Shown: positions 47,014 through 57,500 of the stretch, piece by piece | How positions within the stretch are numbered: position 1 is the stretch's first letter | Layout: each line of letters starts with the position of its first letter | Assembly: GCA_010909725.1 (NCBI GenBank) | Contig: JAACMV010000001.1 | Span: forward strand, 103,653 to 167,652 | Reading direction: 5' to 3' | From: Picochlorum sp. 'celeri' | Taxonomy: Eukaryota > Chlorophyta > Trebouxiophyceae | Length of the DNA: 64,000 bases | The notes under the pieces: model-generated | Database searches by the model: none | Told to the model about the DNA's origin: nothing | Seen by the model: the letters and a program-made list of their open reading frames with translations, nothing else | Made by a program: the position numbers and the translations under genes

Positions 47014-48606
47014 ATGTTTCCGCATTTTACCTCTGCGTTTATCAAAAAGGATGAGGACGTGCCCATCAGCAAACCCAGAGAGGAGGAGGGCGCAGGTCGG
47101 GAGCGGGACGGTTCAGAGACGGAGAAGAGGCATACTGGGGTGGGATTAAGGATCTTGGAGGATATTGGGAACGAAGCACGTTCCGTGGGAGGCGGAGCGT
47201 CGTGCTCTGGTGCGTCTCTGAAGCAACTTGATCTTGACGTTCTTGGCAGGGGTGAAGGACCCCCGTCCGAGGTGAGGAACCGGAAGGAAAAGCTTTCCAA
47301 ATATGAGAGAGATTGTACGCGGGTGGGAGAGAATCTATTTGTCGGTGGAGAGGTTGTTGCAAAGAGTAGGGATATCCTGCAGAGGTGCCACATATCACAC
47401 GTTGTCAACTGCGTGGGTGTCTTGTATCCCGCGTACTTTGAGGATGAGTTGAAGTATCAGACATTGTACCTGCAAGACAGCCCCAAAGAAGATCTACTGG
47501 CGGTTCTATATGATGTGTTTGATTTCATCGAGGATGCCAGGAATGTGGGTAATGTCTTTGTGCACTGCTCCCAGGGTGTGTCAAGGTCAACTTCGCTCGC
47601 CATTGCGTACAGAATGTGGAGAGAGAAGAGACAGTACGAAGATGTGTTTGCAGAGGTGAAGCAGATGAGAGGTGTAGCGAATCCGAATATTGGGTTTATT
47701 TGTCAGCTGATTCAGTGGCATAAGCGGAGAGGTGGACATGGAAGTAGTTCAAATTTGTACAGGATTGCCCCCCAGTCGGTATCGGCACCGACGTATTTGG
47801 TAGCCAAATGGATGAATGGACACGAGTTGCGAGGATTTTCACTGGACCCTCGCGGAGCTTTTGTTTTGCAGAGCAAACGGATGATATACTTGTGGCGTGG
47901 GTCAGAGATTGTTGCAGATGAGTTCATGGTGGCGGCGTATAGGTTTGCAAATCAGCTCCGAAAATACGAAAGCGAGGACTCATCAACGCATCTAGAAGTT
48001 TTGAAAATTGATCAGGGACGAGAGCCCGAGGAGTTTTGGGATTCCCTGAATAGCTGCATGGAGGGCGACATGAGGCTCTCAGCAAATGATACATCCTACT
48101 GCTCATCTTTCGACATGGACTTTGATATTTGGAACAGAGCATCGTTTTCTTCAAAAGCCTCGGATATGCTGGGCACTGATACTTGCGATAGTGCTAGGAG
48201 CGGCAGAAAGACACCACGGGTAGAGGCCAAGTGTGCATCTCCAAATGATAGGCATCGTAAGCAAGCGAGGTCCAACATGCCAGACAACAGCGCAGACAAA
48301 TTTTCGGCTGGAAATTCTAATGGCGGCCGTATCGTTCGGTCTCATAGCCCATCCGTTCTGCTGTCAGCACGGAAATCGTCAGGTCTTTCTCGTCTTGGCC
48401 CCCCTCCACTCAACCTTTCGTCACCACAGTCAAAGCAGGGTGATGATAGCTGTGATGGCGACGATGATGCATTTTCCAGCGATTCTGGGGATTTATTTGA
48501 AGAGTATTCCTCATCAGAAGACGACAACAGCGAATACAAATCATCTCCAGAGGAGAAGACACTGCCCAAAGGTAGAATGGGAATACCGAAACTGAATTTG
48601 CAATAA
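47014..48606 (+). CDS. MKP1-like dual-specificity phosphatase with gelsolin domain
   Basis: 530 residues. The dual-specificity phosphatase domain (~95-245) has VHCSQGVSRSTSLAIAYRM, giving the HCxxGxxRS loop with Cys near 184. A gelsolin-like repeat follows (~255-330: GAFVLQSKRMIYLWRG and RFANQLRKYE). The remaining ~200 residues are Ser- and Asp/Glu-rich and likely disordered. This order matches plant MAP kinase phosphatase 1, which dephosphorylates stress MAP kinases. Single exon. Confidence 0.9.
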   Translation: MFPHFTSAFIKKDEDVPISKPREEEGAGRERDGSETEKRHTGVGLRILEDIGNEARSVGGGASCSGASLKQLDLDVLGRGEGPPSEVRNRKEKLSKYERDCTRVGENLFVGGEVVAKSRDILQRCHISHVVNCVGVLYPAYFEDELKYQTLYLQDSPKEDLLAVLYDVFDFIEDARNVGNVFVHCSQGVSRSTSLAIAYRMWREKRQYEDVFAEVKQMRGVANPNIGFICQLIQWHKRRGGHGSSSNLYRIAPQSVSAPTYLVAKWMNGHELRGFSLDPRGAFVLQSKRMIYLWRGSEIVADEFMVAAYRFANQLRKYESEDSSTHLEVLKIDQGREPEEFWDSLNSCMEGDMRLSANDTSYCSSFDMDFDIWNRASFSSKASDMLGTDTCDSARSGRKTPRVEAKCASPNDRHRKQARSNMPDNSADKFSAGNSNGGRIVRSHSPSVLLSARKSSGLSRLGPPPLNLSSPQSKQGDDSCDGDDDAFSSDSGDLFEEYSSSEDDNSEYKSSPEEKTLPKGRMGIPKLNLQ

Positions 48607-48828
48607 TCGTGCGAATGTACAGTATTAGTTCAACTTGATAGGACAATAGAATATGTAATCTATCTAGATCGATGCTGTCATCATATGATGATCATGCATG
48701 ATGATCATCCTCTCATCTGTGAACATCTTGTCTGTTGCACAACAGAAAAGATGCCAGCACCCTCTTCCCCTGGTCATTAAATATATGTGTAAGCAATATT
48801 AGATGGTTAGATTAGGAAATGGTACAAT

Positions 48829-50490
48829 ATGCTAGTGTGTGGTATTTGCCACGAGGACGATTTGCTTGACATTGGAGAAATCGACAGTTGCGAGCACAGG
48901 TTTTGCCACGAATGCATCTCAAAATGGTCTCAAATCGAGAGCAAGTGCCCATTCTGTAAAGTCAGATTTTCTTGCATCACACGGAGGCTCTTGACTTCCC
49001 CTCTCAAGGGAAACGTCTCCCCGAGTGGACCTTTGGTTGGAGGAACCGTTGTTGCTCGGACGGAAGTCCCAGAGAGGGACCAAAGAGTGGTTTTCGAAGA
49101 TCCCACCTTCTTAGAGTGGTTAGAGGGTCTTGCTTGTATCATTTGCAATGGATCAGAGAATGAAGACCAGTTACTCCTCTGTGATGGGTGTGACCAGGCC
49201 TGTCATACATACTGTTTGGGGCTGAGCAGTGTGCCAGAGGAGGCCTGGTTCTGCTCTATGTGCCAAGAAGCTAGGGACAGGACACAAGAGGCTGTGAATC
49301 ACGAAAATCATCATGCCATAGCAGAAGAGATGCAAACAACGAGACCTCGCAGACGGTCACGTTCAAGATCTCTTACAATTGTCGAGGATAGTGAGGAAGA
49401 AGATGAGGATCAGCACAGACAGGCACAGGCGTCAGTTTTTACCGATGCTGTTTCGATTCAGCCCACAAGAAGATCCAGGAGAATTCAGACAGCTCGAAGT
49501 GGGGAACATTGGAGGAGATCTAGAAGAGTGGAGGGTACACCTGTCCACCGACACCGAGGAGATCGTGAAAGGATTGCATCTCTGCAAGAGAATTGGGAAT
49601 CTTTGCGGGAGGGATCGATGTCCTTTGAAGAAATTTTGGACACTTCGGGTGATGAAGGTGACGAAATGAGAATGACGAACAGTGATTCCAAGAGGGCGAG
49701 AAACGATAGTCCCACAATAGACCTGACTGGTGTCAAGTCTCCTGAGAGGAGTCCCAATGCAGGGATCTCTGGTAGCCTACTTCGAGCCGGTCAGTTCTCG
49801 CCCCCACTTCTAGATCTAAGGTCAAGGATCCAAAAAGACCTATTGGATCACGAGAAGGAGTATGTAGGCTTATCGCCGGATTCATTCACGACGCCCAACC
49901 ATCAGAGAGGGGTGTGGAGGCAGCAGGAAGGGAGAGTCACAACCCTGGGAGATTTGACTTTCGGGGCATCAGTTGCAGCTGGCAGGACGACTCCAAAGTC
50001 TTCTGGAAAGAAAGAATCAACATCTTCAGGGGTTGGTAAGCTTTTTGCTCATAAAACACAGGCAATGGTTCATGCAATGGCTGCCAGCGCCGGGTGCCAC
50101 GCTAATGCAGGTGGAAGCAGCAGTCCAAAACCTTTGAGGGAGAGGATGGAAATGCGATATAGCAACAACGAGCGGTTTAATTGCGCTTCAATACGATCTG
50201 TGGAGTACCTGAACTCGCGTCAGGCGCCTCCGGAGTGCAGGACCAAGAGAAAATCTCCACCAAGTGCATTGCATGCAAGGCATGGGATTTGCCAAAACAA
50301 AGCATTGGAGTTAATTGATGAACAAATTGAACTTCTCTTTGGTTCTGAATTGCCTCCTGAGAAGCAAAAACATGTGCGGTATCACGCAGTCAGAAATCTG
50401 TGCCAAAGTCATCATCCTGATGGAATCAATGGAGACCATGCTGCCTGGGCAGTGGACGAAGTTCTGAAAGCAATGAGTCAATCTGATTAA
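48829..50490 (+). CDS. RING and PHD finger protein (PHRF1-like)
   Basis: 553 residues. A RING finger begins at residue 3 (CGICHEDD...CEHRFCHECISKW...CPFC) and a PHD finger lies at ~103-150 (CIICNGSENEDQLLLCDGCDQACHTYCL...WFCSMC). The middle is Arg/Ser-rich and low in structure. A conserved-looking helical end (~500-550) starts IDEQIELLFGSELPPEKQKH. The layout is that of nuclear E3 ligases that read histone tails, as in PHRF1. Single exon. Confidence 0.88.
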   Translation: MLVCGICHEDDLLDIGEIDSCEHRFCHECISKWSQIESKCPFCKVRFSCITRRLLTSPLKGNVSPSGPLVGGTVVARTEVPERDQRVVFEDPTFLEWLEGLACIICNGSENEDQLLLCDGCDQACHTYCLGLSSVPEEAWFCSMCQEARDRTQEAVNHENHHAIAEEMQTTRPRRRSRSRSLTIVEDSEEEDEDQHRQAQASVFTDAVSIQPTRRSRRIQTARSGEHWRRSRRVEGTPVHRHRGDRERIASLQENWESLREGSMSFEEILDTSGDEGDEMRMTNSDSKRARNDSPTIDLTGVKSPERSPNAGISGSLLRAGQFSPPLLDLRSRIQKDLLDHEKEYVGLSPDSFTTPNHQRGVWRQQEGRVTTLGDLTFGASVAAGRTTPKSSGKKESTSSGVGKLFAHKTQAMVHAMAASAGCHANAGGSSSPKPLRERMEMRYSNNERFNCASIRSVEYLNSRQAPPECRTKRKSPPSALHARHGICQNKALELIDEQIELLFGSELPPEKQKHVRYHAVRNLCQSHHPDGINGDHAAWAVDEVLKAMSQSD

Positions 50491-50525
50491 TTTATTCTAT
50501 ATGTCAATCACATAAAGTACAAATA

Positions 50526-50870
50526 CTAAATCATGATCCTCCACGGGCAGTCCTCATCAAATGGATCAAAATCATCAACCATGTTTGCTGTTCCAGGCCC
50601 TAGTGCTGCAATCTGTGAAATGGCAGACAGGATCGCCTCTTCTCCTCCCTCGTCCACTTCATTGCAAGCACTATCAATCTCTTCACTGCGAGCACCGAAG
50701 ACGGAAGATCTTGCATAGCAATGCCGAATGAATGTCTTCCAATTGGAATCTTGGGCAAGTGCCGTGGGATTTGTGTGGAAGCAGAGTGGGCAAGCAGAGT
50801 GGCGACAAACAATCGTGCATCGGTTTGGCACTCCAGTGTGGAAGGCAAGTTGGTCTACCAATGGAAGCAT
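50526..50870 (-). CDS. small hypothetical ORF
   Basis: 114 residues, not recognised. The last ~55 residues (EEIDSACNEVDEGG to DPFDEDCPWRIMI) look coding-like and acidic. The first half lies antisense to the SEC13-like stretch, so either this is a 3' exon of a spliced gene or it is chance. No domain is seen. Confidence 0.25.
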   Translation of the reverse strand: MLPLVDQLAFHTGVPNRCTIVCRHSACPLCFHTNPTALAQDSNWKTFIRHCYARSSVFGARSEEIDSACNEVDEGGEEAILSAISQIAALGPGTANMVDDFDPFDEDCPWRIMI

Positions 50871-50949
50871 CCTCTCTGTGACTGATGCTCAGCAGCATGT
50901 CAGCATGTGGAAGGAAGTATCGAATGGTGTATGGAAAGAGGTGTCATGA
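50719..50949 (+). pseudogene. SEC13-like WD40 C-terminal fragment
   Basis: About 76 codons after an AG acceptor-like site. TPVWKASWSTNGSILSV and HVSMWKEVSNGVWKEV match the last WD repeat of SEC13 (VWHVSWS...KVTLWKE). The other five repeats are absent: the upstream gene ends at 50490 and the in-frame sequence hits TAG. It may be a remnant, or the final exon of a gene rearranged elsewhere. A working copy should exist elsewhere, since SEC13 is essential for COPII and nuclear pores. Confidence 0.5.
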
Positions 50950-51126
50950 TTGTGTATTGATATGTTGCTCATGTTATGTAATAGAATTGCATGAGTGAAT
51001 AAAGTGTCGAGAAAAATTGCCACGTGGAGGATTGGTCCATCCGAGAATTCGACATTCCAATGACAATCTTTTTATTGTTGTGTGTATTGGAAGACAAATA
51101 CCGATGCATATATGGTTATTATATAG

Positions 51127-52032
51127 AATTTGGTGACGAACGATACCGCTGTATTGTCCAATCAGAGGGGAAAGGGCAAGTCCATGTACTGTCACATGCT
51201 GAGTTCAAAGGGACGGTTTGTGCACGATCTGTTGATATATCGTCCCAAGGATGCGGATCATGTGATTATAGATGTGTCATCGAAAGAGAAGGAGAGGCTT
51301 GTGAAGACGATGAAGATGTACTCGTTGCGTAAAGGGGTGCATATTGATGATGTCTCTTCAGAGATGGGGGTTTGGGCTGGATTGCCCTCCTCGTCTTCTT
51401 CTTCTTCTTCTTCTTCTTCTTCTTCTTCTTCTTCTTCTTCTTCTTCTTCTTCTTCTTCTTCTTCTTCTTCTGTGGTGGTGGATGTTGAAGATTCTGGGGA
51501 TGGGACTTCGTGTGTTCTTTTTGAAGAGGATCCACGATTGAAAGCGCTGGGGAGGCGAGGCGTCCTTACGCGAGATTTCCAACCTCTAGAGCGTGCTCCT
51601 GTGTCAGAGTATACAGTGCATAGAATCAAACAGGGTATTGCTGAAGGACCGGATGAGATTCCTGAAGGATCTGTTCCGTTAGAATATAATATAGATGCAT
51701 TGCATGGGATTAGTTTCGAGAAAGGGTGTTATATTGGGCAAGAATTGATGGCTCGGACGCATTATACTGGGCAGATTAGAAAAAGACTCGTCCCTTGTGT
51801 TGTCAAGTCAGATGATACCGCTCCTGACAGGGGAGAGGATATAGTGGATGACGCGTCTGGAAAGAGTGTTGGTACGTTGAGGGCGTGTGAGAACGGTGTG
51901 GGGCTGGCGCATGTTCGAATGGCCCGTGTGTTTTCATCCCCGGGACAGACGCTTAAGACTGCAGAGAGTGGGGTGGTTGTGGAACCATACGTCCCAGAGT
52001 GGTGGCCCAAAGAATGGACCTCCGAATCATAA
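51127..52032 (+). CDS. IBA57: IBA57/YgfZ-family Fe-S cluster assembly protein (5' exon unresolved)
   Basis: Folate-dependent GcvT-fold protein needed for maturing mitochondrial [4Fe-4S] enzymes. The signature is KGCYIGQELMARTHYTG, preceded by YCHMLSSKGRFVHDLLIY and EYNIDALHGISFEKG. The visible exon begins at an AG acceptor, giving NLVTNDT, which fits the family's LQxLVTND. The preceding residues (IGPSENSTF-like) can be read at about 51035-51064, but I could not join them with a canonical donor, so the start is missing. A pure TCT run codes for ~28 Ser in a row in the middle of the protein. Confidence 0.85.
   Translation, partial: NLVTNDTAVLSNQRGKGKSMYCHMLSSKGRFVHDLLIYRPKDADHVIIDVSSKEKERLVKTMKMYSLRKGVHIDDVSSEMGVWAGLPSSSSSSSSSSSSSSSSSSSSSSSSSSSSVVVDVEDSGDGTSCVLFEEDPRLKALGRRGVLTRDFQPLERAPVSEYTVHRIKQGIAEGPDEIPEGSVPLEYNIDALHGISFEKGCYIGQELMARTHYTGQIRKRLVPCVVKSDDTAPDRGEDIVDDASGKSVGTLRACENGVGLAHVRMARVFSSPGQTLKTAESGVVVEPYVPEWWPKEWTSES
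51394..51471 (+). repeat. (TCT)26 microsatellite inside the IBA57 coding region
   Basis: 26 uninterrupted TCT units, in frame as Ser codons. The reverse strand reads as Lys, Glu or Arg runs, which are artefacts. Confidence 0.95.
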
Positions 52033-52083
52033 TATGTATTTTGATACTAATTCGAGCATCTTTGATTTGTATGTATGTATTAC

Positions 52084-53304
52084 TCATTGCAATAAATCAT
52101 CTAATCGAGACGTGATGACACGTTCTGCAGAATCCTCATGCTGCGTGTCTGTTGCGTCCGGAGCCTTCTGGTGAAGAGAGGCTGCAAAATGTTTGATTCT
52201 ATCAAGCACACTACTTTCTCTCTTCTTCTTATTTCCATACTTGTGTTTCTGACCTCGTGCGGTAGCTATATACTTTTGCCTATGTTGGTCTATTCGTGAT
52301 ATTCCACGGTTTTGTTTCGTTCTCGTCTTGTCTTCTTTGCCATCATCAGGTGCTGCTGCGACTCGTTCAGTTTTCAATCCTTTTTCCTCTTCTTTTGCTT
52401 CTTCTTTTTCTTGGTTGTTGTTACCTGCAACCGCCATGCCATCTTGGTGATGATGATCTTCCTCCTCATAATCAACCAACTCTTCTTCTTGTTCCTCTTC
52501 CACAACCGCCTGCTTTTCCTGCTCCACTGACTCGACTTTCGTTTTTTTAATCGGAACAGCAATATCGTCCACAAACTCGTCTTCATCAAATGATATCAAT
52601 GACACATTCTTCGTCTTTCGACTCGCCTTGGCCACTGCCACAACAGCATCCTGCTTCACAACAGCCTTCTTCACAGCCCGTGGACGAATCCCTTCCATCG
52701 GAGCTGTCAACAGAATAGCCTTCTCAATATATACAGGATCCTCTGGCCTATCATCCTCATTCGTATCAATATCATTAAACCGTGACAAATTATGTATCGT
52801 ATCTCCCACTACTTTGCCAAATATAGTTGCCGTCTTGTTCAGATGCTCTGCTCTATCCAAAGTGATGAAAAACTGAGACCCATTGGAATGGGGCCTATTC
52901 TCATTCACACACGCTAGAATACCCCTGTGACTAAACTTCAACCTCGAGTGAAACTCGTCTTTGAAAGGTCTGCCATAAATTGACTCACCCCCCTTCCCAG
53001 TCCCTGTAGGGTCGCCCCCTTGTATCAGAAAATTGCGGACAACTCGATTGAACACAGTTCCATCATAGTATCCTTCCATACAGAGTTGAACGAAATTCCG
53101 CACTGCCAGAGGTGCTTCTTTGGGCCAAAATTCGATATCTAAATCCCCTTTGCTCGTCTTGAGCACCACCTGCACAGCACCAGGCATCACATCCATGTTT
53201 ATATTGATACATAGAATATATACATAAAATCAGAGAGGAATCGGGATCCTGAAAGACAGTACCTTGCCCACAGAAGGAGGCTCCAAGTTGTAAATGCTAG
53301 ACAT
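52084..53304 (-). CDS. CWC27: CWC27-like spliceosomal cyclophilin
   Basis: Two exons: 53304-53263 (MSSIYNLEPPSVGK) and 53169-52084, joining to VVLKTSKGDLDIEFW; 375 residues. The N-terminal cyclophilin domain (~14-175) has FNRVVRNFLIQGGDPTGTG, GRPFKDEFHSRL, NGSQFFITL and TIFGKV. A long acidic/basic tail ends with a Lys-rich segment near GQKHKYGNKKKRES. This organisation is that of CWC27/SDCCAG10, a Bact-complex splicing factor. The tiny first exon was placed by the conserved xYxxEPPxxGKV start. Convergent with IBA57, 51 bp between stops. Confidence 0.92.
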
Positions 53305-53820
53305 GTATACGTTTTTTAAATCAAAACAGCTCCATAGCAACGCTGTTCGTATAAAACTTCTTAATTTAAATGTGTAGTAGAAATTTAATGGATTTTCTAT
53401 TGCTAGAGGGCGGCAGACATCCTTACTCTGAATGGCATGTGTTTGAATTGTGCATCATAGTAAAATGGGTCAATATATTGACCAGTACTAGTACCATAGT
53501 ATGGATGCATTGTGAGTTGAGTTTTATTTTTATCATGATGTCTGTTTCATTTTTACTACTACTACTATCATAATGGATCAAACATTACGTATACTCATAC
53601 ATTCTTTCTGCTCTCTGCTTTGCTTGGTGCTCCTCCCAATACCCTCTTTCAGTATTTCCTGCACTTTTCAGTGCCCACACATACAAGAAAAAACTGCAAT
53701 ACACATTCCTCTAAATCATTCCTTATCTCATCAATATCCAGAACATTGACATGAACTGATTTCGTTCTGCCCCAGCATTGTCTAGCTGGATGATGGACCA
53801 TCAAGAGATGTGTCCACTGC
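53305..53820. other. intergenic region
   Basis: About 515 bp upstream of CWC27 and downstream of the nuclease gene. No exon seen; AT-rich, with a short (CTA)n tract near 53554-53568. Confidence 0.3.
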
Positions 53821-55885
53821 TTATTCTCCCTTTTGCTCTGCATTTCCTTGCCTTGTACAGTTGGCTTTTAAGAATCTTTCATCCCAGGGACTTTGTCTTT
53901 CGTTCTTATTCTTCTCCTGATAACCCTTGTAAGCAACTGCTCGGTGGGGAGGGTATACCTGTGGCATTTCAAGGTATTCCGACAGAGTTGTCTTACGGTG
54001 ATGTGCATCATCGTATCCATTGTAGAATAAGAAAATTTCTCGAGATTCAAACTTCTCTGGCAATTCTTCATTACCCAGAGCGATGGCTTCGTTTTCTAGC
54101 TCGATGAGACGGTTCATCCGACGATTATATTCCCTCTCGTTTTTTACGAGATATCTCCTCACGACTATCCCGTCTTCATTCAGCCTCGTCTTTTCCTCAA
54201 ACATTCCTTTGATGCGATCCCCAGCAAGGTTAATGTACTCATCAGTATTGAAGCGATATATGATGGTTTGTTCCTTGCCTTTGTTTTTGTACTCTACTAT
54301 AATTTCTTCAACCCTCTTCTTCTCATCTTCAGGCTTGTAATGGAGGTGCTGATTTTCGTCACACTCCAAATTGTGTCCAAAATTTTTGAATTCGATACCT
54401 ATATCTAGTCTCCTCTCAGAATCTCCAATCTGTCGATCGTAGCGCACCCCTTTTTGAGAACCGAAGCATTTTTCTCGTAGTTCCTCAGCAAAATACTCCT
54501 CTTTCCTCTTTTCTATGCGTACGCCATTGGGATTGGAACATCCAAGACACCGACCACCTGGTCTCAGAGATATAGTCTTCCGACACTGTGTGCATTTCCA
54601 TTCAGGATCACATGACTGACACAGGCCACCTTTCTTTATTGCTTGATTCTCCTTACACTGTGTGCATTTCCATTCAGGATCGCATGATCGACAAAGACCA
54701 CCTTTCTCTCTTGCTTGATTCAACTTGCACTTATGGCATGCCCATTCAGGATCGCATGATCTACACAGACCACCTTTTGTCGCTGCTAGATTCTTCTCGC
54801 ACTTGTTGCACTTTCCTGTCTTGCATCCATTACAAAGACCATCTGCTGTCTGTGCTAGATTCTTCTCGCACATTTTGCACTTTCCTTTCTTGCATCTATT
54901 ACAAAGACCACCTTCTGTCCGTGCTAGATTCTTCTCGCACTTTGTGCACTTTCCATACTTGCATTTCCTACAAAGACCATCTGCTGTACCATTTGATAAA
55001 TTCTTCTTGCACTTTGTGCACTTTCCTTTCTTGCATGATTGACACAGACCATCTGCTGTCTGTGCTAGATTCTTCTCGCACTCTTTGCACTTTCCTTTCT
55101 TGCATTTGTTACAAAGACCATCTGCTGTCCGTGCTAGATTCTTCTCGCACATTTTGCACTTTGGCCTCTGGCCAATCTGCACATCATAAATTTGATCGAT
55201 TAGGTGTCCTATACGTGCTATACACAATGCAAAATTTGCAAGAATCATCACGAGCAATCAAACGCACCTTTTGCACTGCTTTTTTTGCCCCATTTGTACC
55301 AGACATGTGTGCATCTACAGCAGATGTAGACGCCCGCTTACCATTCCGGCTACGCCTGACATTCCGAACCCTCTTACTCTGCACAGTCCTGGCTTTCAAA
55401 GGCTGCTTGGTAACCTTTATCTTGGCAGGTGGCTTCCTTTTCTGTGTTTGCTGAGATGATGAACTCTCCTGTCGCTGTGCTGATGCTGTACTGCTTTGGT
55501 GAATATCCTCACTACCAGATGCCAAATCAGAGCCGACTACATCTACAACAGCATCAGTAGTATGTGAATGAACGTGCGAAGAGAGATACACATCTCAATG
55601 TATGTACCGAAAACATACACCATACAACAACATACCTTGCTCCTCTGGAGTGGTGATGGGCACCGTGTCTACATCCATATCCGTGGCATCCTCAAGCACG
55701 GCATCTTGTGTCGGTGGCACAGTACCAAATGGTGACCCATCGCTTTCCACTACACCTGGCTCTGCCTCCATGGTAGATGTTTGAGCATTGGGAGCGACCC
55801 CGCGGCGTTTGAAGAAGTCTCTAATGTCCTTACAGCCAAGGGCAGAAGCTGTCTTCTCCTTCTTCTTCTTGCTGGGCCTCCGCAT
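53821..55885 (-). CDS. Cys-ribbon repeat protein with PD-(D/E)XK-like nuclease domain
   Basis: Three exons: 55885-55636, 55542-55268 and 55176-53821; 626 residues. Residues 1-175 are Lys-rich and disordered, beginning with basic KKKKEK and CKDIRDFFKRRG, which resembles a PCNA-binding box (I-x-x-F-F then basic). Residues ~180-390 hold nine tandem Cys units of the form CxxC-x13-CxxC, e.g. CKMCEKNLAQTADGLCNGC; each could hold zinc. Residues ~394-505 read RRLDIGIEF, LECDENQHLHY and IIYRFNTDEYIN, the pattern of a restriction-endonuclease-like domain seen in algae and large DNA viruses (D, then E-x-D, then R-F-N-D). A ~120-residue helical tail follows. No named protein matches this architecture to my knowledge. 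Confidence 0.75.
55047..55446. repeat. segmental duplication, copy A
   Basis: About 400 bp spanning the end of exon 2, the whole 91-nt intron and the first Cys units of the nuclease gene. Matches copy B at a constant offset of 2,510 bp with few substitutions and no gap seen. Confidence 0.9.
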
Positions 55886-57500
55886 CTCCTCATAGCCTTC
55901 AATCTACCCTATATATTATAAATATTATTTATATGATTAAATCAAATCAAAATACTCTGCAGATGCCGCGCGGGAAGTTCCGCGCGACACAGACAAACAC
56001 CTGCTGCGTACCCGACTCTCCGCTGTATAGATACCGATAACGCTGTGTTATATTATATTAATACTCTTTTATGAGTATTAATATTTGCCATGTAAATAAA
56101 AATGGCCAGGGTTGAGAAACGGTGATGCTATACCATGGGCGAGGATGCCATCGGACATTATTGCATGAAGGGCGCCCCTCCTCGATGACCCTTTCATGCA
56201 ACACATGAACAAGCATGGATGGGACATCTTCCAGCCTCCGCACCCCTTCCTTCACCCAAAACAAATACCTCTGAGTATCTAGACTCGAGTTATATACATT
56301 GCATCCACTCGTTCGGTTCGGGCTCCCTCTCTCTCTCTCTCTGTATGTAGTTTTTATAAAAAAGTACATGTCTTCCTCACTCAGCTGACACGTGATTCTT
56401 GAGAAATGAATGAGTACCTCTCAGAGGCCTCTCGAGTAGAAAAAAATACCCACTGTCCTATAACAATGAGGACGATGATCTAACTTTCAAAGTACTAAGC
56501 AAGTCAAGAAGAGTCTGTGGGGACCAAAACCATACTTCTATCAGGGTGAACAAGAGACATGCCTTGCTGGCAAATTACTCCCATTCAGCAGCCATGTCGC
56601 AAACGGCCCCATCTGCACAGAATCGTCCTACGAATGATAACCAGAAGAAAGAGGAACACGACAGGATACAGAAACATACCGTGCTCATCATCTGGATCCC
56701 CTAGGGGAGCAGATCCGAAGCGATGAGAAGAAGAAGAGCGTCTTTCATCGTCTCTTCACATCTTGAAGCCCCTTAATGGCCCATAACTATTCAGCACGTC
56801 TTTATTGATAATAAAATACATGTTCAATTCTTCTGTGTACGATGGCGGTGCCAACGGCATCCACTTTCATCTCACAGGGTCGTTATCGACGTGCACATCG
56901 TAACCAGCCACCGCTGAGAGACGCGGAAAGCTTTTCCGAGTCCATGATACGCATGTTTCCGGTCATAACAATGTCTCTAAATTCATAAACATGGTCCATA
57001 ATGCTGCAAACCATGACATACAGAAGAAGACTCGTTGCGACCATGACATCGACGTGAATGTCACGCAGCCTACCCTCTTGGCCGAGAACGATCGAGTCAG
57101 TTTTGATATCATGTCAACACATGCATCTCATAGTGAAGATTCGAGCTCATATGGGGCTTTCTGACACTCGTTGCTGACGACAGATGTGACATCTCTCCTC
57201 GCTGCAGAACAGAGTGTCAGAAAGCCCCTCGAATTCTGATGCTTTTCCCCGCTCTTCCCGTTAAGTTTGTATTTTATTCTTTACAGAATTGAATGGAATA
57301 GCAAGGGATCGTGGGGATGATGATTATCACTACCATCTTGCAAGATTCTTGACCAATTGATCAAGATCCATCATGACCATGATGGGTTTTCTCTCTCTCA
57401 GGGATCTTGGGACTTCTGGAGGTTCAGATCTGTAGTATCGAATCTATACAGCCCTGTTTCATCGGTTCTGAAATGTGATGCATCCCCAAAATCTAGAGCA
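55886..57500. other. long intergenic region without genes
   Basis: About 1.6 kb. I find no exon on either strand and no tRNA. It holds a (CT)n tract near 56330-56342, several CCATGACAT-type repeats around 56940-57050, and the hairpin listed separately. Confidence 0.5.
57153..57228. other. perfect 17-bp inverted repeat (hairpin)
   Basis: Arms GGGGCTTTCTGACACTC (57153-57169) and its exact complement (57212-57228), separated by 42 nt. The loop contains a second small palindrome, AGATGTGACATCT. Could fold as an RNA hairpin or DNA cruciform. Confidence 0.75.

Noticed and set aside
48680..48712. ATCAT/ATGAT palindromic run after the MKP1-like gene
   Set aside because: Short imperfect simple-sequence palindrome in a 3' flank; no support as a regulatory site.
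51258..51629. Poly-Glu, poly-Lys and poly-Arg reading frames on the minus strand
   Set aside because: They are shadows of the TCT repeat inside IBA57.
53649..53843. Small minus-strand ORF next to the nuclease gene
   Set aside because: No domain, overlaps the 3' end of the nuclease exon, and lies in low-complexity AT-rich sequence.
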